Both the position numbers and the translations under genes were made by a program. The notes under the pieces are model-generated. The model made no database searches. It had not been told where the DNA came from and was given only the letters and a program-made list of their open reading frames with translations. Shown here piece by piece: positions 32,986 to 41,434 of a stretch of 42,529 nt of DNA. Source of the DNA: an uncultured Sphingobacteriaceae bacterium (GTDB taxonomy: Bacteria > Bacteroidota > Bacteroidia > Sphingobacteriales > Sphingobacteriaceae); the NCBI GenBank assembly GCA_946887045.1, contig CAMPKC010000042.1, positions 1 to 42,529 on the forward strand, in the 5' to 3' direction. The first letter of the stretch is position 1, and every line of letters begins with the position of its first letter.

Positions 32986-33726
32986 ATGCCGTACCTATCC
33001 ACCATCACTCTCCCATTCAGCGACATAGATAGTTACCCATTTAATATAAAGAGTTTAAAACAAGGAATTAATATCAGGTTAAAGAGTAATGTAACTTTCT
33101 TTGTAGGCGAGAATGGTTCCGGTAAATCCACTTTGCTGGAAGCTATCGCTGAAAAATGCGGATTCAGTCTTAGAGGTGGCAATAAAAACCATAACTTAAA
33201 TATTGGAGGGACTGTTTCTGGTTATGAATCTGCATTGGCTGAAAGCGTTAAATTAGCATGGACACCAAAAAAGATTTCACAAGGCTTTTTTATGCGTGCA
33301 GAAAGCTTTTTTAATTTTGCCAGCCTTCTCGACGAGATCGTAGCGGAGGAGAATGATAATGACTTTTTAGAAGCATACGGTGGAAAGTCTTTACACCAGC
33401 AATCTCACGGAGAGTCGTTCTTATCCTTATTCAACAACAAATTTCGCAGCGGCATCTATCTTCTCGATGAGCCTGAGGCCGCCTTGTCACCGGCAAGGAT
33501 ACTGGCGTTTATGTCTGTAATATCTGAACTGGAAAAATCCGGACGGGCACAATTTATTATTGCTACTCACTCGCCAATGCTGTTATGCTATCCTGAGGCA
33601 AGCATTTATCAGTTTGACGATGAAGGCATCCGCGAAACCACTTATGAGAAGACTGAACATTTCCAATTGACCAAATCGTTCTTAGAGAACCCTGACGTGT
33701 ATTTAAGGCATCTATTTGAAAGTTAA
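32986..33726 (+). CDS. AAA/ABC-type ATPase
   Basis: A 246-aa soluble ATPase. Walker A is GENGSGKST (41-49), the ABC-like signature is SHGESFLSLF, Walker B is IYLLDEPEAALSP, and the H-loop is ATHSP near residue 200. It belongs to the AAA_21/RecF-like group of small stand-alone ATPases. No nuclease or toxin partner is adjacent: the neighbours are a PAS protein and a small membrane protein, so it is not an obvious member of a defence pair. Start ATG 32986 gives the family N-terminus (LPYLSTITLPF-like). Confidence 0.85.
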   Translation: MPYLSTITLPFSDIDSYPFNIKSLKQGINIRLKSNVTFFVGENGSGKSTLLEAIAEKCGFSLRGGNKNHNLNIGGTVSGYESALAESVKLAWTPKKISQGFFMRAESFFNFASLLDEIVAEENDNDFLEAYGGKSLHQQSHGESFLSLFNNKFRSGIYLLDEPEAALSPARILAFMSVISELEKSGRAQFIIATHSPMLLCYPEASIYQFDDEGIRETTYEKTEHFQLTKSFLENPDVYLRHLFES

Positions 33727-33796
33727 TCCTGTGGCCGAATACTTGAAGATCTGAACTCCTAAAACTGTATCACAACATTAACAAACCAATATTGTA

Positions 33797-34117
33797 TTAC
33801 AATAGTAAAATGAGCAGCAGAATTACAACTAATAGCGAAGCCACTGTAAGAAGCGTTCCCCCAGCTCCAATGGCAGCCGTCTCCTTTTTCAACGAACGCA
33901 ATTCCTGACGCAATGCCTTCTTCTCCTGACGATTTAAATTCGATCTGTCGATAGATTTAATAGCTTCTACTCGTTTTGAAATTCCTATTAACCGAAGTTG
34001 AGTTTGATTCTTCGCGTGGGGTTCTGGTAAAGCAGGTAAATCCATTGGTGCACCTGCAAATACACTATTTAGAAACAAAAACAAAACGGATATAATTACA
34101 GGAATAGACTTTTTCAT
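33797..34117 (-). CDS. Small membrane-anchored hypothetical protein
   Basis: A 106-aa protein with a signal peptide (IPVIISVLFLFLNSVFAG) and a C-terminal transmembrane helix (about 86-106, GTLLTVASLLVVILLLILLL). The short soluble part between them is basic and helical (KRVEAIKSIDRSNLNRQEKKALRQELRSLKKE). No catalytic motif. It resembles many small envelope proteins of Sphingobacteriaceae; function unknown. Confidence 0.7.
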   Translation of the reverse strand: MKKSIPVIISVLFLFLNSVFAGAPMDLPALPEPHAKNQTQLRLIGISKRVEAIKSIDRSNLNRQEKKALRQELRSLKKETAAIGAGGTLLTVASLLVVILLLILLL

Positions 34118-34359
34118 AACTCTGGATTTATTTATGCTTTTTTAACAGCCCGATTCAGCCAGTGTTTACATTAAATGGTTTCTGTACAAAAAGTGGTAAT
34201 TATGAGAAATTTTCAGACTTAATTGGGCTTTTGATACACATTTCGTATAAAAGCTCAATAAAAAATAACTGCGCTGTAACCGAAGCAGGAAAACATCGTC
34301 TTAATTAAATTGAATACCGAAAGAATCTTGCTAAATAAATCATCTGCCGCTGCCATATT
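34118..34359. other. Intergenic region with a hairpin
   Basis: About 240 bp without a plausible gene. It contains an imperfect hairpin at 34223-34258 (TTGGGCTTTTGATAC with GTATAAAAGCTCAA, one G-U pair and one bulge, 7-nt loop). There is no T-tract, so it is not a simple terminator; it could be a regulatory RNA structure or a repeat element. Confidence 0.45.
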
Positions 34360-36786
34360 ATGAAACGTTCGACGCATTTCCTCCTGTTCGCGCTAACAAT
34401 CTTCTTTTCTTCAGCCGATTTACAGGCGCAAACCAAAGTCATTTTAAGTGGTCAGGTAATCGACGAGAAGCAGAAACCTGTTGAATTCGCAGTTGTTAGC
34501 CTATTGAAGGCAGACTCGGTAGTGCTGAAAAGCACTATAACAGACTCACTGGGCCGTTATAGTTTTGAGGTTTCAGAATCAGGAAACTTTTCGATTTCCA
34601 TTAGCGCTGTCGGATATAAAAAAGGATCTGGCAAAGCGACTATCAGCGGCGATCAGGCAAACTTTGATGTACCTGCAATAATTTTGGCTCCGGATTCGAA
34701 ACGATTAAATGAGGTTACTATAACTTCTAAAAAACCTTTCATAGAAAGAAGAGCAGATAAACTTATCGTTAATGTTGAAGGAAGCGCCGTTGCTGTAGGG
34801 AATACAGCCCTTGAAGTTCTTAAGAAGGCCCCGGGAGTTTCGCTTGATAAAGACGACAATATTTCGATGAATGGTAAGAGTAGTGTATTAGTGATGCTGG
34901 ATGGCAAACCTACTTACATGAGTAACGCCGATCTTGCCAATATGCTTAGGAGTATGCAAAGCACCCAAATCGAGACTATCGAGTTAATTACTAATCCATC
35001 AGCTAAGTATGATGCTGCCGGTAACGGAGGGATAATTAATATCAAAACCAAAAGGAACAAGAACCTCGGTTTTAATGGCAATGTTTCTTTAGGTTCGGGT
35101 TACGGGAGAACTTCAAAATATAACGGCAGTGGTAATTTAAATTTCAGGCAGGGAAAACTGAACCTGTTTGGAAGCTATAACTACAGTAACAACGGTAATA
35201 AAAATATATTTGAACTGCAACGTAAGGTTGTGGATGGAAGTGTAATCACAAACTTTGATCAGAATAATAGTTGGGATGCGCGAAGAGAGAACAATGGTTT
35301 TAAGGCAGGCGTAGACTTCTTTGCTACTAAAAAGACAACTTTCGGCATTCTGATAAATGGCTATAATAATTCAGTTGACGAAAATTCTGCCAGCGGTACA
35401 GCAATCTTCCACCTGCCTACCAGTATCGACAGCGCAATAGATGTGACGGGAAGAAATAAGCAACATTTTAAAAACACGGCATTTAACTTCAACTTTAAAA
35501 CAAATTTAGACACAAACGGAAGGGAGTTATCTTTTGATGCAGATTACTCGAAATACAATGGCAGAATGAACGAATTCCGCGACAGCTATTATTCTAATTT
35601 TTCAGACAATCCTCCGGTTGAGTATATTAACAACTTAGCTCCTGCAAAAATTGAAGTCAGGTCTGCGAAGCTGGATTATACCCATCCCCTCTCTAAAACT
35701 TTGAAGCTCGAAACGGGATGGAAAAGCAGCTGGGTTACAACAGATAATAACCTGCAATTCTCAACGCTCGTGGGTTCAACCTGGATTTCTGATAAAAACC
35801 GATCGAATCATTTTATATATAAGGAAAACATAAATGCAGCCTATATCAACCTGAACAAGACTTTCAAATCAACTACTTTACAGATGGGACTACGCGGAGA
35901 ACATACCAATTCTAACGGAAATTCGGTAACACTCGCCAGTGTGATAGAAAGAGATTACATTAAATTATTCCCAAGCGTATCGTTAAGTCAGAAGCTGGGT
36001 AAAGATCATCAGCTTGGTATGTCTTACAGCAGGAGAATTGACCGGCCAAGTTATGATAACTTGAATCCTTTTATTTTCTTGCTTGATAAATACACTTATC
36101 AGCAAGGCAATCCGTTACTTAACCCCCAGTACACTAAGTCATTGCAACTATCTTATACGTTTAAGGGCGCTACAACAGCCACATTGGGTTATAGTAAAAC
36201 CACCGACGTGATGACGCAAATTACCGAACAGAATGATGAAACCAAAATAACCTACGCGCAGGAAAGAAACCTGGATAACCAGACTATTTATTCCTTTAAT
36301 ATCTATTCGCCGCTAAAAATAAAAAAATGGTGGAACGTGAATACAAATGCACAGGTGTTCAACATGGGATTCACTGCAGATCTACTGGGTTCCAGGCTTA
36401 AAGCCGATCAAACCGTATTCCAGGCGAATATTGATAATCAGTTTACAATTACCAAAACCCTTGGAGCAGAATTATCCTCCTGGTATATGTCGCCATTACG
36501 GTACGGAATCTTTCAGATTGAAAATTCTCCTTCCGTGAATCTTGGATTCAAAAAATCATTCGATAATAACAAGTTAAACATGAAGCTAAATGTGAATGAT
36601 ATTTTCAACAGCCAGCGAAACCGGGGCTCTACAAATTATGCTAACATGGATTTAAATTTCATGAATAAATGGGAAAGCCGTGTTGTAAACCTGAGTTTAA
36701 GTTACAGGTTTGGACGCAGTGAGGTCAAACCTGAAAGACGTCGTTCTACCGGACTTGAATCGGAATCAAACAGGATGAAAAATTAA
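34360..36786 (+). CDS. TonB-dependent-receptor-like outer membrane beta-barrel protein
   Basis: An 808-aa outer-membrane protein. A signal peptide (to about 24, LQAQ) is followed by a carboxypeptidase-regulatory-like beta domain (about 30-105: SGQVIDEKQKPVEFAVVSLLKADS...TDSLGRYSFEV), then a plug-type domain (NTALEVLKKAPGVSLDKDDNISMNGKSSVLVMLDGKPTYM, IETIELITNPSAKYDAAGNGGIINIKTK). The rest is a long beta barrel. It lacks an adjacent SusD lipoprotein, so it is not a SusCD glycan importer but one of the stand-alone barrel proteins of the phylum. Ligand unknown. Confidence 0.9.
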   Translation: MKRSTHFLLFALTIFFSSADLQAQTKVILSGQVIDEKQKPVEFAVVSLLKADSVVLKSTITDSLGRYSFEVSESGNFSISISAVGYKKGSGKATISGDQANFDVPAIILAPDSKRLNEVTITSKKPFIERRADKLIVNVEGSAVAVGNTALEVLKKAPGVSLDKDDNISMNGKSSVLVMLDGKPTYMSNADLANMLRSMQSTQIETIELITNPSAKYDAAGNGGIINIKTKRNKNLGFNGNVSLGSGYGRTSKYNGSGNLNFRQGKLNLFGSYNYSNNGNKNIFELQRKVVDGSVITNFDQNNSWDARRENNGFKAGVDFFATKKTTFGILINGYNNSVDENSASGTAIFHLPTSIDSAIDVTGRNKQHFKNTAFNFNFKTNLDTNGRELSFDADYSKYNGRMNEFRDSYYSNFSDNPPVEYINNLAPAKIEVRSAKLDYTHPLSKTLKLETGWKSSWVTTDNNLQFSTLVGSTWISDKNRSNHFIYKENINAAYINLNKTFKSTTLQMGLRGEHTNSNGNSVTLASVIERDYIKLFPSVSLSQKLGKDHQLGMSYSRRIDRPSYDNLNPFIFLLDKYTYQQGNPLLNPQYTKSLQLSYTFKGATTATLGYSKTTDVMTQITEQNDETKITYAQERNLDNQTIYSFNIYSPLKIKKWWNVNTNAQVFNMGFTADLLGSRLKADQTVFQANIDNQFTITKTLGAELSSWYMSPLRYGIFQIENSPSVNLGFKKSFDNNKLNMKLNVNDIFNSQRNRGSTNYANMDLNFMNKWESRVVNLSLSYRFGRSEVKPERRRSTGLESESNRMKN

Positions 36787-36854
36787 GGAATAATCACTTA
36801 AATGGTTGCTGGGTTCGGGCAGATTCTATTGCTATCGGATTTTATACGCTTTTT

Positions 36855-36862
36855 TAACTTTG
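36855..36862 (+). promoter_or_regulatory. -7 promoter element upstream of the 84-aa protein
   Basis: TAACTTTG, a perfect TAnnTTTG box. TTG at 36829-36831 is 23 bp upstream. The predicted start is about 36867, on the second ATG of the gene. Confidence 0.65.
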
Positions 36863-36866
36863 CATG

Positions 36867-37118
36867 ATGGAAGAAAAGCAAACCGCTGAACAATTATTTG
36901 AGTTAAACCTCCTTTCAGCTCTCTGTTTAAAACTAATAGAACTAGGGGAGATTGAAACAGAGAATGAATTTCTTAACAGTTATCCGAAAGATCGTCTGGC
37001 CGATATACATAACAATGTCACAGGTGCTTATTATCTTATGAACGGAGAAACGCCGGTAAAACTAGTCGAGTATAACCTAATAACTTTTGAGGTTTGGCCG
37101 GTTATTGAAGCTAAGTAA
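36867..37118 (+). CDS. Small hypothetical protein
   Basis: An 83-aa soluble protein (MEEKQTAEQLFELNLLSALCLKLIELGEIETENEFLNSYPKDRLADIHNNVTGAYYLMNGETPVKLVEYN...). The helical N-terminal half and beta-rich C-terminal half suggest a compact fold; nothing catalytic is visible. ATG 36867 is preferred over the adjacent ATG 36864 because the -7 box places the transcript start at the second ATG. Function unknown. Confidence 0.65.
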   Translation: MEEKQTAEQLFELNLLSALCLKLIELGEIETENEFLNSYPKDRLADIHNNVTGAYYLMNGETPVKLVEYNLITFEVWPVIEAK

Positions 37119-37151
37119 CAATAACTATTATTCAAATATAGGATGAGTAAT

Positions 37152-37298
37152 TTACTTGCGTCGTGGCCAGCCAGAAATTATCACTGCGGTAAAACCTGCA
37201 ATGCCTACACTGTCTATAACCGCCATATAGTTATTTAAACGTCTATATCTGGTCTTGTTATGCGCCCGCAGGAACATAGCTATTAATGCCTTTATCAT
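37152..37298 (-). CDS. Possible small ORF, 48 aa
   Basis: A small minus-strand frame: MIKALIAMFLRAHNKTRYRR, then LNNYMAVIDSVGIAGFTAVI and ISGWPRRK. It has a basic stretch and two hydrophobic segments, compatible with a small membrane protein. It lies in the same frame as the preceding DUF1579-like gene and the open frame runs unbroken from that gene's TGA stop (37335-37337) to 37152. No promoter or Shine-Dalgarno is visible, so it could be translated by coupling or readthrough, or be an old frame remnant. Confidence 0.35.
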   Translation of the reverse strand: MIKALIAMFLRAHNKTRYRRLNNYMAVIDSVGIAGFTAVIISGWPRRK

Positions 37299-37334
37299 TA
37301 AAATCTCTATAAATGAATCTACGTTTTCAGGTTT

Positions 37335-37772
37335 TCAAACAAACTTATTTAATTTGATGTCCATAAAGTGAGTCCAGTTTTTGCCATCGGGCGACTGTTC
37401 CCAAATTCCTGAAAATTCTTTATCATCGTTTTTAAATCCACCAGTAAACCTTAAACCCTCTCCAATAAAGGTCCAAACTTCTTCTTCACAAGTGGCTGTC
37501 ATAAATCCCGAATTGCCCTTGTTGTCATAATGTTGCATGGTATACTTTTCTGCATTCTCGTCGAACCCAATTATCTCGAGGGTTTCATTCTTTTCATCTC
37601 CTATAAGCACGTCTACTTTGTGTAGTAAAAAAAAACCTCCAGGTAACCATTCATAAGTATCTGTACCAAACACCCTGATTTCGGAAGCCCCATTTGTTGC
37701 CACAACTCTTCCCTCTGTATTCCAATGACCGGCAAATTTGCCTAGTTGTTCGTATGCCTGATCCTTATTCAT
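37335..37772 (-). CDS. DUF1579-like protein
   Basis: A 145-aa soluble protein of the DUF1579 family type, a calycin-like beta barrel: LGKFAGHWNTEGRVVATNG..., DTYEWLPGGFFLLHKVDVLIGD, IIGFDENAEKYTMQHYDNKGN, WTFIGEGLRFTGGFKNDDKEFSGIWEQSPDGKNWTHFMDIKL. Function unknown. The downstream small frame continues past its stop codon. Confidence 0.75.
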   Translation of the reverse strand: MNKDQAYEQLGKFAGHWNTEGRVVATNGASEIRVFGTDTYEWLPGGFFLLHKVDVLIGDEKNETLEIIGFDENAEKYTMQHYDNKGNSGFMTATCEEEVWTFIGEGLRFTGGFKNDDKEFSGIWEQSPDGKNWTHFMDIKLNKFV

Positions 37773-37846
37773 ATTTGTTGAATGATTGATACATGTCGTT
37801 ACAAATTCACTAAGTCAATTCACTAACAACATGAGAAAGATTCATC

Positions 37847-38842
37847 TCAAGGTATATAACGTTTTCCTACAACCAGCTTATCGCCCGACAGATCTACCTC
37901 AAATAAATGAGGAATACGGCGATAACGACCGTTGATATCCTTATGGCTATGTACCGACATTAATAACTTTCCACCCAAGGTACGGAACAACATTCCATGA
38001 CCGAAGTCAGGAGGTGTAATGGGATATTTCTCCTGAATCCAGGGACCATCCAATGTTCCGCTTTTTGAATAGGCAACGCCTTGTGTATATACATTGTGAA
38101 TCCAGCTCGTCCAGAGCATACCTAGTCGTCCGCTTACTGTTTTAAATAACCAGGGCCCGTCGGTCACTTTATTCGGGCGGTCCTTGCCGTTCTCATCTTT
38201 CTCACGGCTCCATGGAGAATCGCTGGCACGAAACAGCAGCTTTCCTGAGCCTACGCTTCCGCTTAAATCAGGTTTTAACTCAATCTTTTCAATGGTCCCA
38301 TCCAGGTTCTGCAACCATTCGTAGCAATAAACCATATAGGGCTTAGCATCTTTGTCAATCCAAAACGTTCCGTCTAATGTGGGCATATTGGCTGGTAAAT
38401 AGATGGAATCCTTCATCGGCACATAAGGTCCATCGGGCTTGTCGCTTACCAGAATATGGCTGGCGCGGCGCTCTATCACATTTCCCTTTACGGTATCAAT
38501 CTTTATGGCCTGATTGGTGAAGGTGGCAAAGTAGTAGTACTTATCTTTATATGAGTGTATTTCAGCCGCCCATATCATCGGCCTTGGTCCCATCCATGAA
38601 GTTGAGTCGGTTTGTGCAACCTTGTAAGGCCCATCCCACACCTCTAAATCTTTGCTCCTCCATAACATACCACCCGTCCCGGTCATATAGTACATCTTAG
38701 TTTTTTGATCTGCCAGTATGCAGGGATCACTTAAAACAATAGAATCCAAAGGAACATTTCTTCTGATTTGAAGAGTTCTTTGTTGTGCTGTTAACAGCAA
38801 GGGCAAGAATACGTAAGCAGATAAAACCAACCAAACTCTCAT
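37847..38842 (-). CDS. Exported glycoside hydrolase family 43-like enzyme
   Basis: A 331-aa exported five-bladed beta-propeller with a signal peptide (to about 20, LLTAQ). GH43 signatures are the base D39 in IVLSDPCI and the pKa-modulating D157 in TLDGTFWID. At the position of the usual catalytic Glu (xEGP) the protein has Asp, D228 in VTDGPWLFK. GMLWTSW and FGHGMLFRTLGGKLLMSVHSH match the last blades. It probably cleaves arabinose, xylose or galactose linkages, if the Asp substitution is tolerated. It is followed on the same strand, upstream, by a T9SS-exported enzyme. Confidence 0.83.
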   Translation of the reverse strand: MRVWLVLSAYVFLPLLLTAQQRTLQIRRNVPLDSIVLSDPCILADQKTKMYYMTGTGGMLWRSKDLEVWDGPYKVAQTDSTSWMGPRPMIWAAEIHSYKDKYYYFATFTNQAIKIDTVKGNVIERRASHILVSDKPDGPYVPMKDSIYLPANMPTLDGTFWIDKDAKPYMVYCYEWLQNLDGTIEKIELKPDLSGSVGSGKLLFRASDSPWSREKDENGKDRPNKVTDGPWLFKTVSGRLGMLWTSWIHNVYTQGVAYSKSGTLDGPWIQEKYPITPPDFGHGMLFRTLGGKLLMSVHSHKDINGRYRRIPHLFEVDLSGDKLVVGKRYIP

Positions 38843-38974
38843 ACTATAAGGATATAATCAATTATGAAATTTATTGGCTGAAAGATACTGAGCTTATTAT
38901 CCACTTCAAACTATTGTCTTTAACATTTTGAGACCTTCCATTTCGCGTATTATCCCCTTCCTGTGTTCGGGAAT

Positions 38975-40318
38975 TTATTGCTTTATGAATTTTAACTTAA
39001 ATTGGTTACTGCCATTTAGGATACTCGCCACGTAACAACCATCGGGCAATAGCGATATGTTAATATCCTTAGCACTTTTAGATCTTGCCATTTGCTGCCC
39101 GCCTAATGACGTAATAATAATATCAACACGTAAAATTTCTGCAATGCCGGAAACAGATATGGTTGAAGACGCCGGATTAGGATAAATCATTACTTTCTCA
39201 ACATCTTCTGGTGATTTATCCGAATCATTTTCTGCAGGCAATGCTGTTGCACAAGTGGTTAAAGGATCCCAACTAGTAAAACCGCTTTTATAGGCTAAGT
39301 GGTCTATATCACTTACATACACCTCAAAATATAAGGCTCCATATGTTTTATATGCATAGCACATGGCATCAAACGGTGTTGATCCGGCCGTTTTCGCAGG
39401 GTCGAGAAATGGACTTGTCCAGCCTTGCAGCATTTGGAACATTGTGTAAGCCGAGCTACCAAGATCATACAAAGGGGTGGCAAAGGTTGTTGTCGGCAAG
39501 CCTGTGAACGTATTTGTTGCAGGATCTGTGAAACCAGCTAAGTTTTCCTGCCAAAAGCTGATTTTTGGATTTTTTATGTCATTAAATGTTTCAAGCAAAC
39601 GTGTGCGTAAATAAGTAGATAATGTGGGAGAATTTATATTATCACTTATATTCTTGTAAGAAGGTATAAAGACGTTTTTGGCCGGAAAATTATCAGTTTG
39701 AATCTTCATGGCGGCAAGTACAGAATCTGCAAATTTATCTCTGGTATAGCCTGGAAGACTGACATTAACTGCAACATTTAAACCATTTACATTCCTGATA
39801 GCCCCCAAACCAGGGATATTTGTCGCGATATTTGATAATACGGGATGATTTTTAAGTGCAACCAGAGTTCCTGCTGTTTTGGAATAAACTTTATGATTGG
39901 CCAGAGCCGATAAGAAAACACGAAAACGCTGCAACAAGTATCCATCGTAGGGAACTGCTCTGATATAACTTATATTACTTAAGGGATCAGTAAAAGAGTA
40001 TGTACTGACACCAGGATGGGCAGCTATATAAGAAGGCTCTACAGTATATGCGCCAAATAAGACGGTTAGCTTTTTATCGATCAAATCTAGTTTTTGTACA
40101 ATGTGATCTATGCCCGCATAATTAAAAACGCCTTCCGATGTTTCAATTTCAGGCCAGCTGGTTCTCCATACAAAGCCATCTACAAAAGGATAATTTCTTA
40201 TGTTGGCATCACGATAGGTGCCCTGGTTACTATCCAGCACATAAATTCCTTTTGGCTGAGATTTAAGAGATATTGATAAGCTAAGCGATAATAAAAGCAG
40301 GTATAGTTTTCTCTGCAT
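38975..40318 (-). CDS. T9SS-exported TIM-barrel protein, probable glycosidase
   Basis: A 447-aa protein with a signal peptide (to about 20) and a C-terminal type IX secretion sorting domain (about 375-447: VMIYPNPASSTISVSG ... LLPDGCYVASILNGSNQFKLKFIKQ). The intervening part begins like a glycosidase TIM barrel (VDGFVWRTSWPEIETSEGVFNYAGIDHIVQKLDLIDKKLTVLFGAY), similar in style to GH5/GH42-type barrels. Putative catalytic acids cannot be assigned. It is probably released or anchored at the cell surface by T9SS and may act with the GH43 enzyme 130 bp away. Confidence 0.75.
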   Translation of the reverse strand: MQRKLYLLLLSLSLSISLKSQPKGIYVLDSNQGTYRDANIRNYPFVDGFVWRTSWPEIETSEGVFNYAGIDHIVQKLDLIDKKLTVLFGAYTVEPSYIAAHPGVSTYSFTDPLSNISYIRAVPYDGYLLQRFRVFLSALANHKVYSKTAGTLVALKNHPVLSNIATNIPGLGAIRNVNGLNVAVNVSLPGYTRDKFADSVLAAMKIQTDNFPAKNVFIPSYKNISDNINSPTLSTYLRTRLLETFNDIKNPKISFWQENLAGFTDPATNTFTGLPTTTFATPLYDLGSSAYTMFQMLQGWTSPFLDPAKTAGSTPFDAMCYAYKTYGALYFEVYVSDIDHLAYKSGFTSWDPLTTCATALPAENDSDKSPEDVEKVMIYPNPASSTISVSGIAEILRVDIIITSLGGQQMARSKSAKDINISLLPDGCYVASILNGSNQFKLKFIKQ

Positions 40319-40504
40319 ACTAATCTTTTTTTAAATAGACACAAACATTAACTATAGGTTTAATCTCGTTGTCGTTTTTCTCGAATATTCACACCCACCA
40401 GCTATGTCCCACAGCCATGCAGCATATCCGCTAGAAATTTGCATATTAGTTAAACTTCCGTCGTTTATGAAAGTCTTATTTTTAATTTAAGGAATTTTTA
40501 AGTC

Positions 40505-41434
40505 ATGAAGCCATTGCCAAACCTTTATTTATATACCTTTTCGCTGATTATTCTTTTCTCATTACAATGTAAGAACAGCGACCTGGGTCCGCAAAAAACC
40601 TATCGCTTTAACGAAACCTTAACTATTGATGGGATAACCCGTACTTATACCGTAAACCTACCGCCTAATTATTATGAATCTTCCGGTTTTTCGCTGGTTA
40701 TTGCAATGCATGGCGGTGGAGGTAATGCCAGCCAGTTTGAAAGCACCTCGCGATTAACAGAAAAGGCAAATGCGGCTAAATTTATCGTTGTTTATCCTGA
40801 AGGAGTACAAAGTTCCGGAATATTAAAAGCCAGAACATGGAATGCCGGCGGCTGTTGCGATTATGCAAGAGACAATAATGTTAATGATGTTAAATACATT
40901 AATGAACTGATAGCTAAACTGACGCATACTTATAAGATAGATCCTAAAAAAGTGTATGCAACGGGGCACTCGAACGGTGGAATGCTGGCTTACAGATTGG
41001 CGTGCGAACTACCAGATAAAATAGCTGCCATAGCACCAAACGGCTGCACCATGGTAGCAGCCAGCCCTTGCACACCTTCCAGACCCGTACCTGTGTTACA
41101 TATGCATTCATCGCTTGATTCCAAAGTACCATATACGGGCGGCACAGGCGTTTCCGACGCATACTATCCTCCTTTAGATTCGGTAATGAATGTCTGGGCA
41201 CTGAATAATCTCTGCAATTCTGCATCTAAAATCGTCAATGAAAATCCATCATTTAAACTAACGCAGTGGAATGATTGCAGCAGTAATGTTAAAACCCATT
41301 ATTATTTAACCTATGATGGTGGGCACGGTTGGCCCGGAGGCTTACCTGGCGGCCCGTTTAGTGACACTCCTTCTTCGGCAATTAATGCAAATGACTTACT
41401 ATGGGAGTTTTTTCAACATTACAAGTTGCCTTAG
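40505..41434 (+). CDS. CE1/PHB-depolymerase-like esterase lipoprotein
   Basis: A 309-aa surface lipoprotein (lipobox C22 in LFSLQCKNS). The alpha/beta-hydrolase fold has an oxyanion MHGGGGNASQFE and the CE1/PHB-depolymerase hallmark TWNAGGCCDYARDNNVNDVKYI. The nucleophile is S156 in ATGHSNGGML, the acid D205 and the base H274 in GGHGWPGG. Relatives include feruloyl/acetylxylan esterases and poly(3-hydroxybutyrate) depolymerases. Next to GH43 and a T9SS glycosidase, an ester-removing role on plant or microbial polysaccharide is more likely than storage-polymer breakdown. Confidence 0.85.
   Translation: MKPLPNLYLYTFSLIILFSLQCKNSDLGPQKTYRFNETLTIDGITRTYTVNLPPNYYESSGFSLVIAMHGGGGNASQFESTSRLTEKANAAKFIVVYPEGVQSSGILKARTWNAGGCCDYARDNNVNDVKYINELIAKLTHTYKIDPKKVYATGHSNGGMLAYRLACELPDKIAAIAPNGCTMVAASPCTPSRPVPVLHMHSSLDSKVPYTGGTGVSDAYYPPLDSVMNVWALNNLCNSASKIVNENPSFKLTQWNDCSSNVKTHYYLTYDGGHGWPGGLPGGPFSDTPSSAINANDLLWEFFQHYKLP

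Noticed and set aside
32986..33726. Anti-phage ATPase/nuclease defence system
   Set aside because: No nuclease, protease, toxin or other effector gene lies beside the ATPase, and the neighbours are ordinary.
34360..36786. SusC of a polysaccharide utilisation locus
   Set aside because: There is no adjacent SusD lipoprotein and no TonB-box/SusC-type signature; it fits the stand-alone beta-barrel receptor group.
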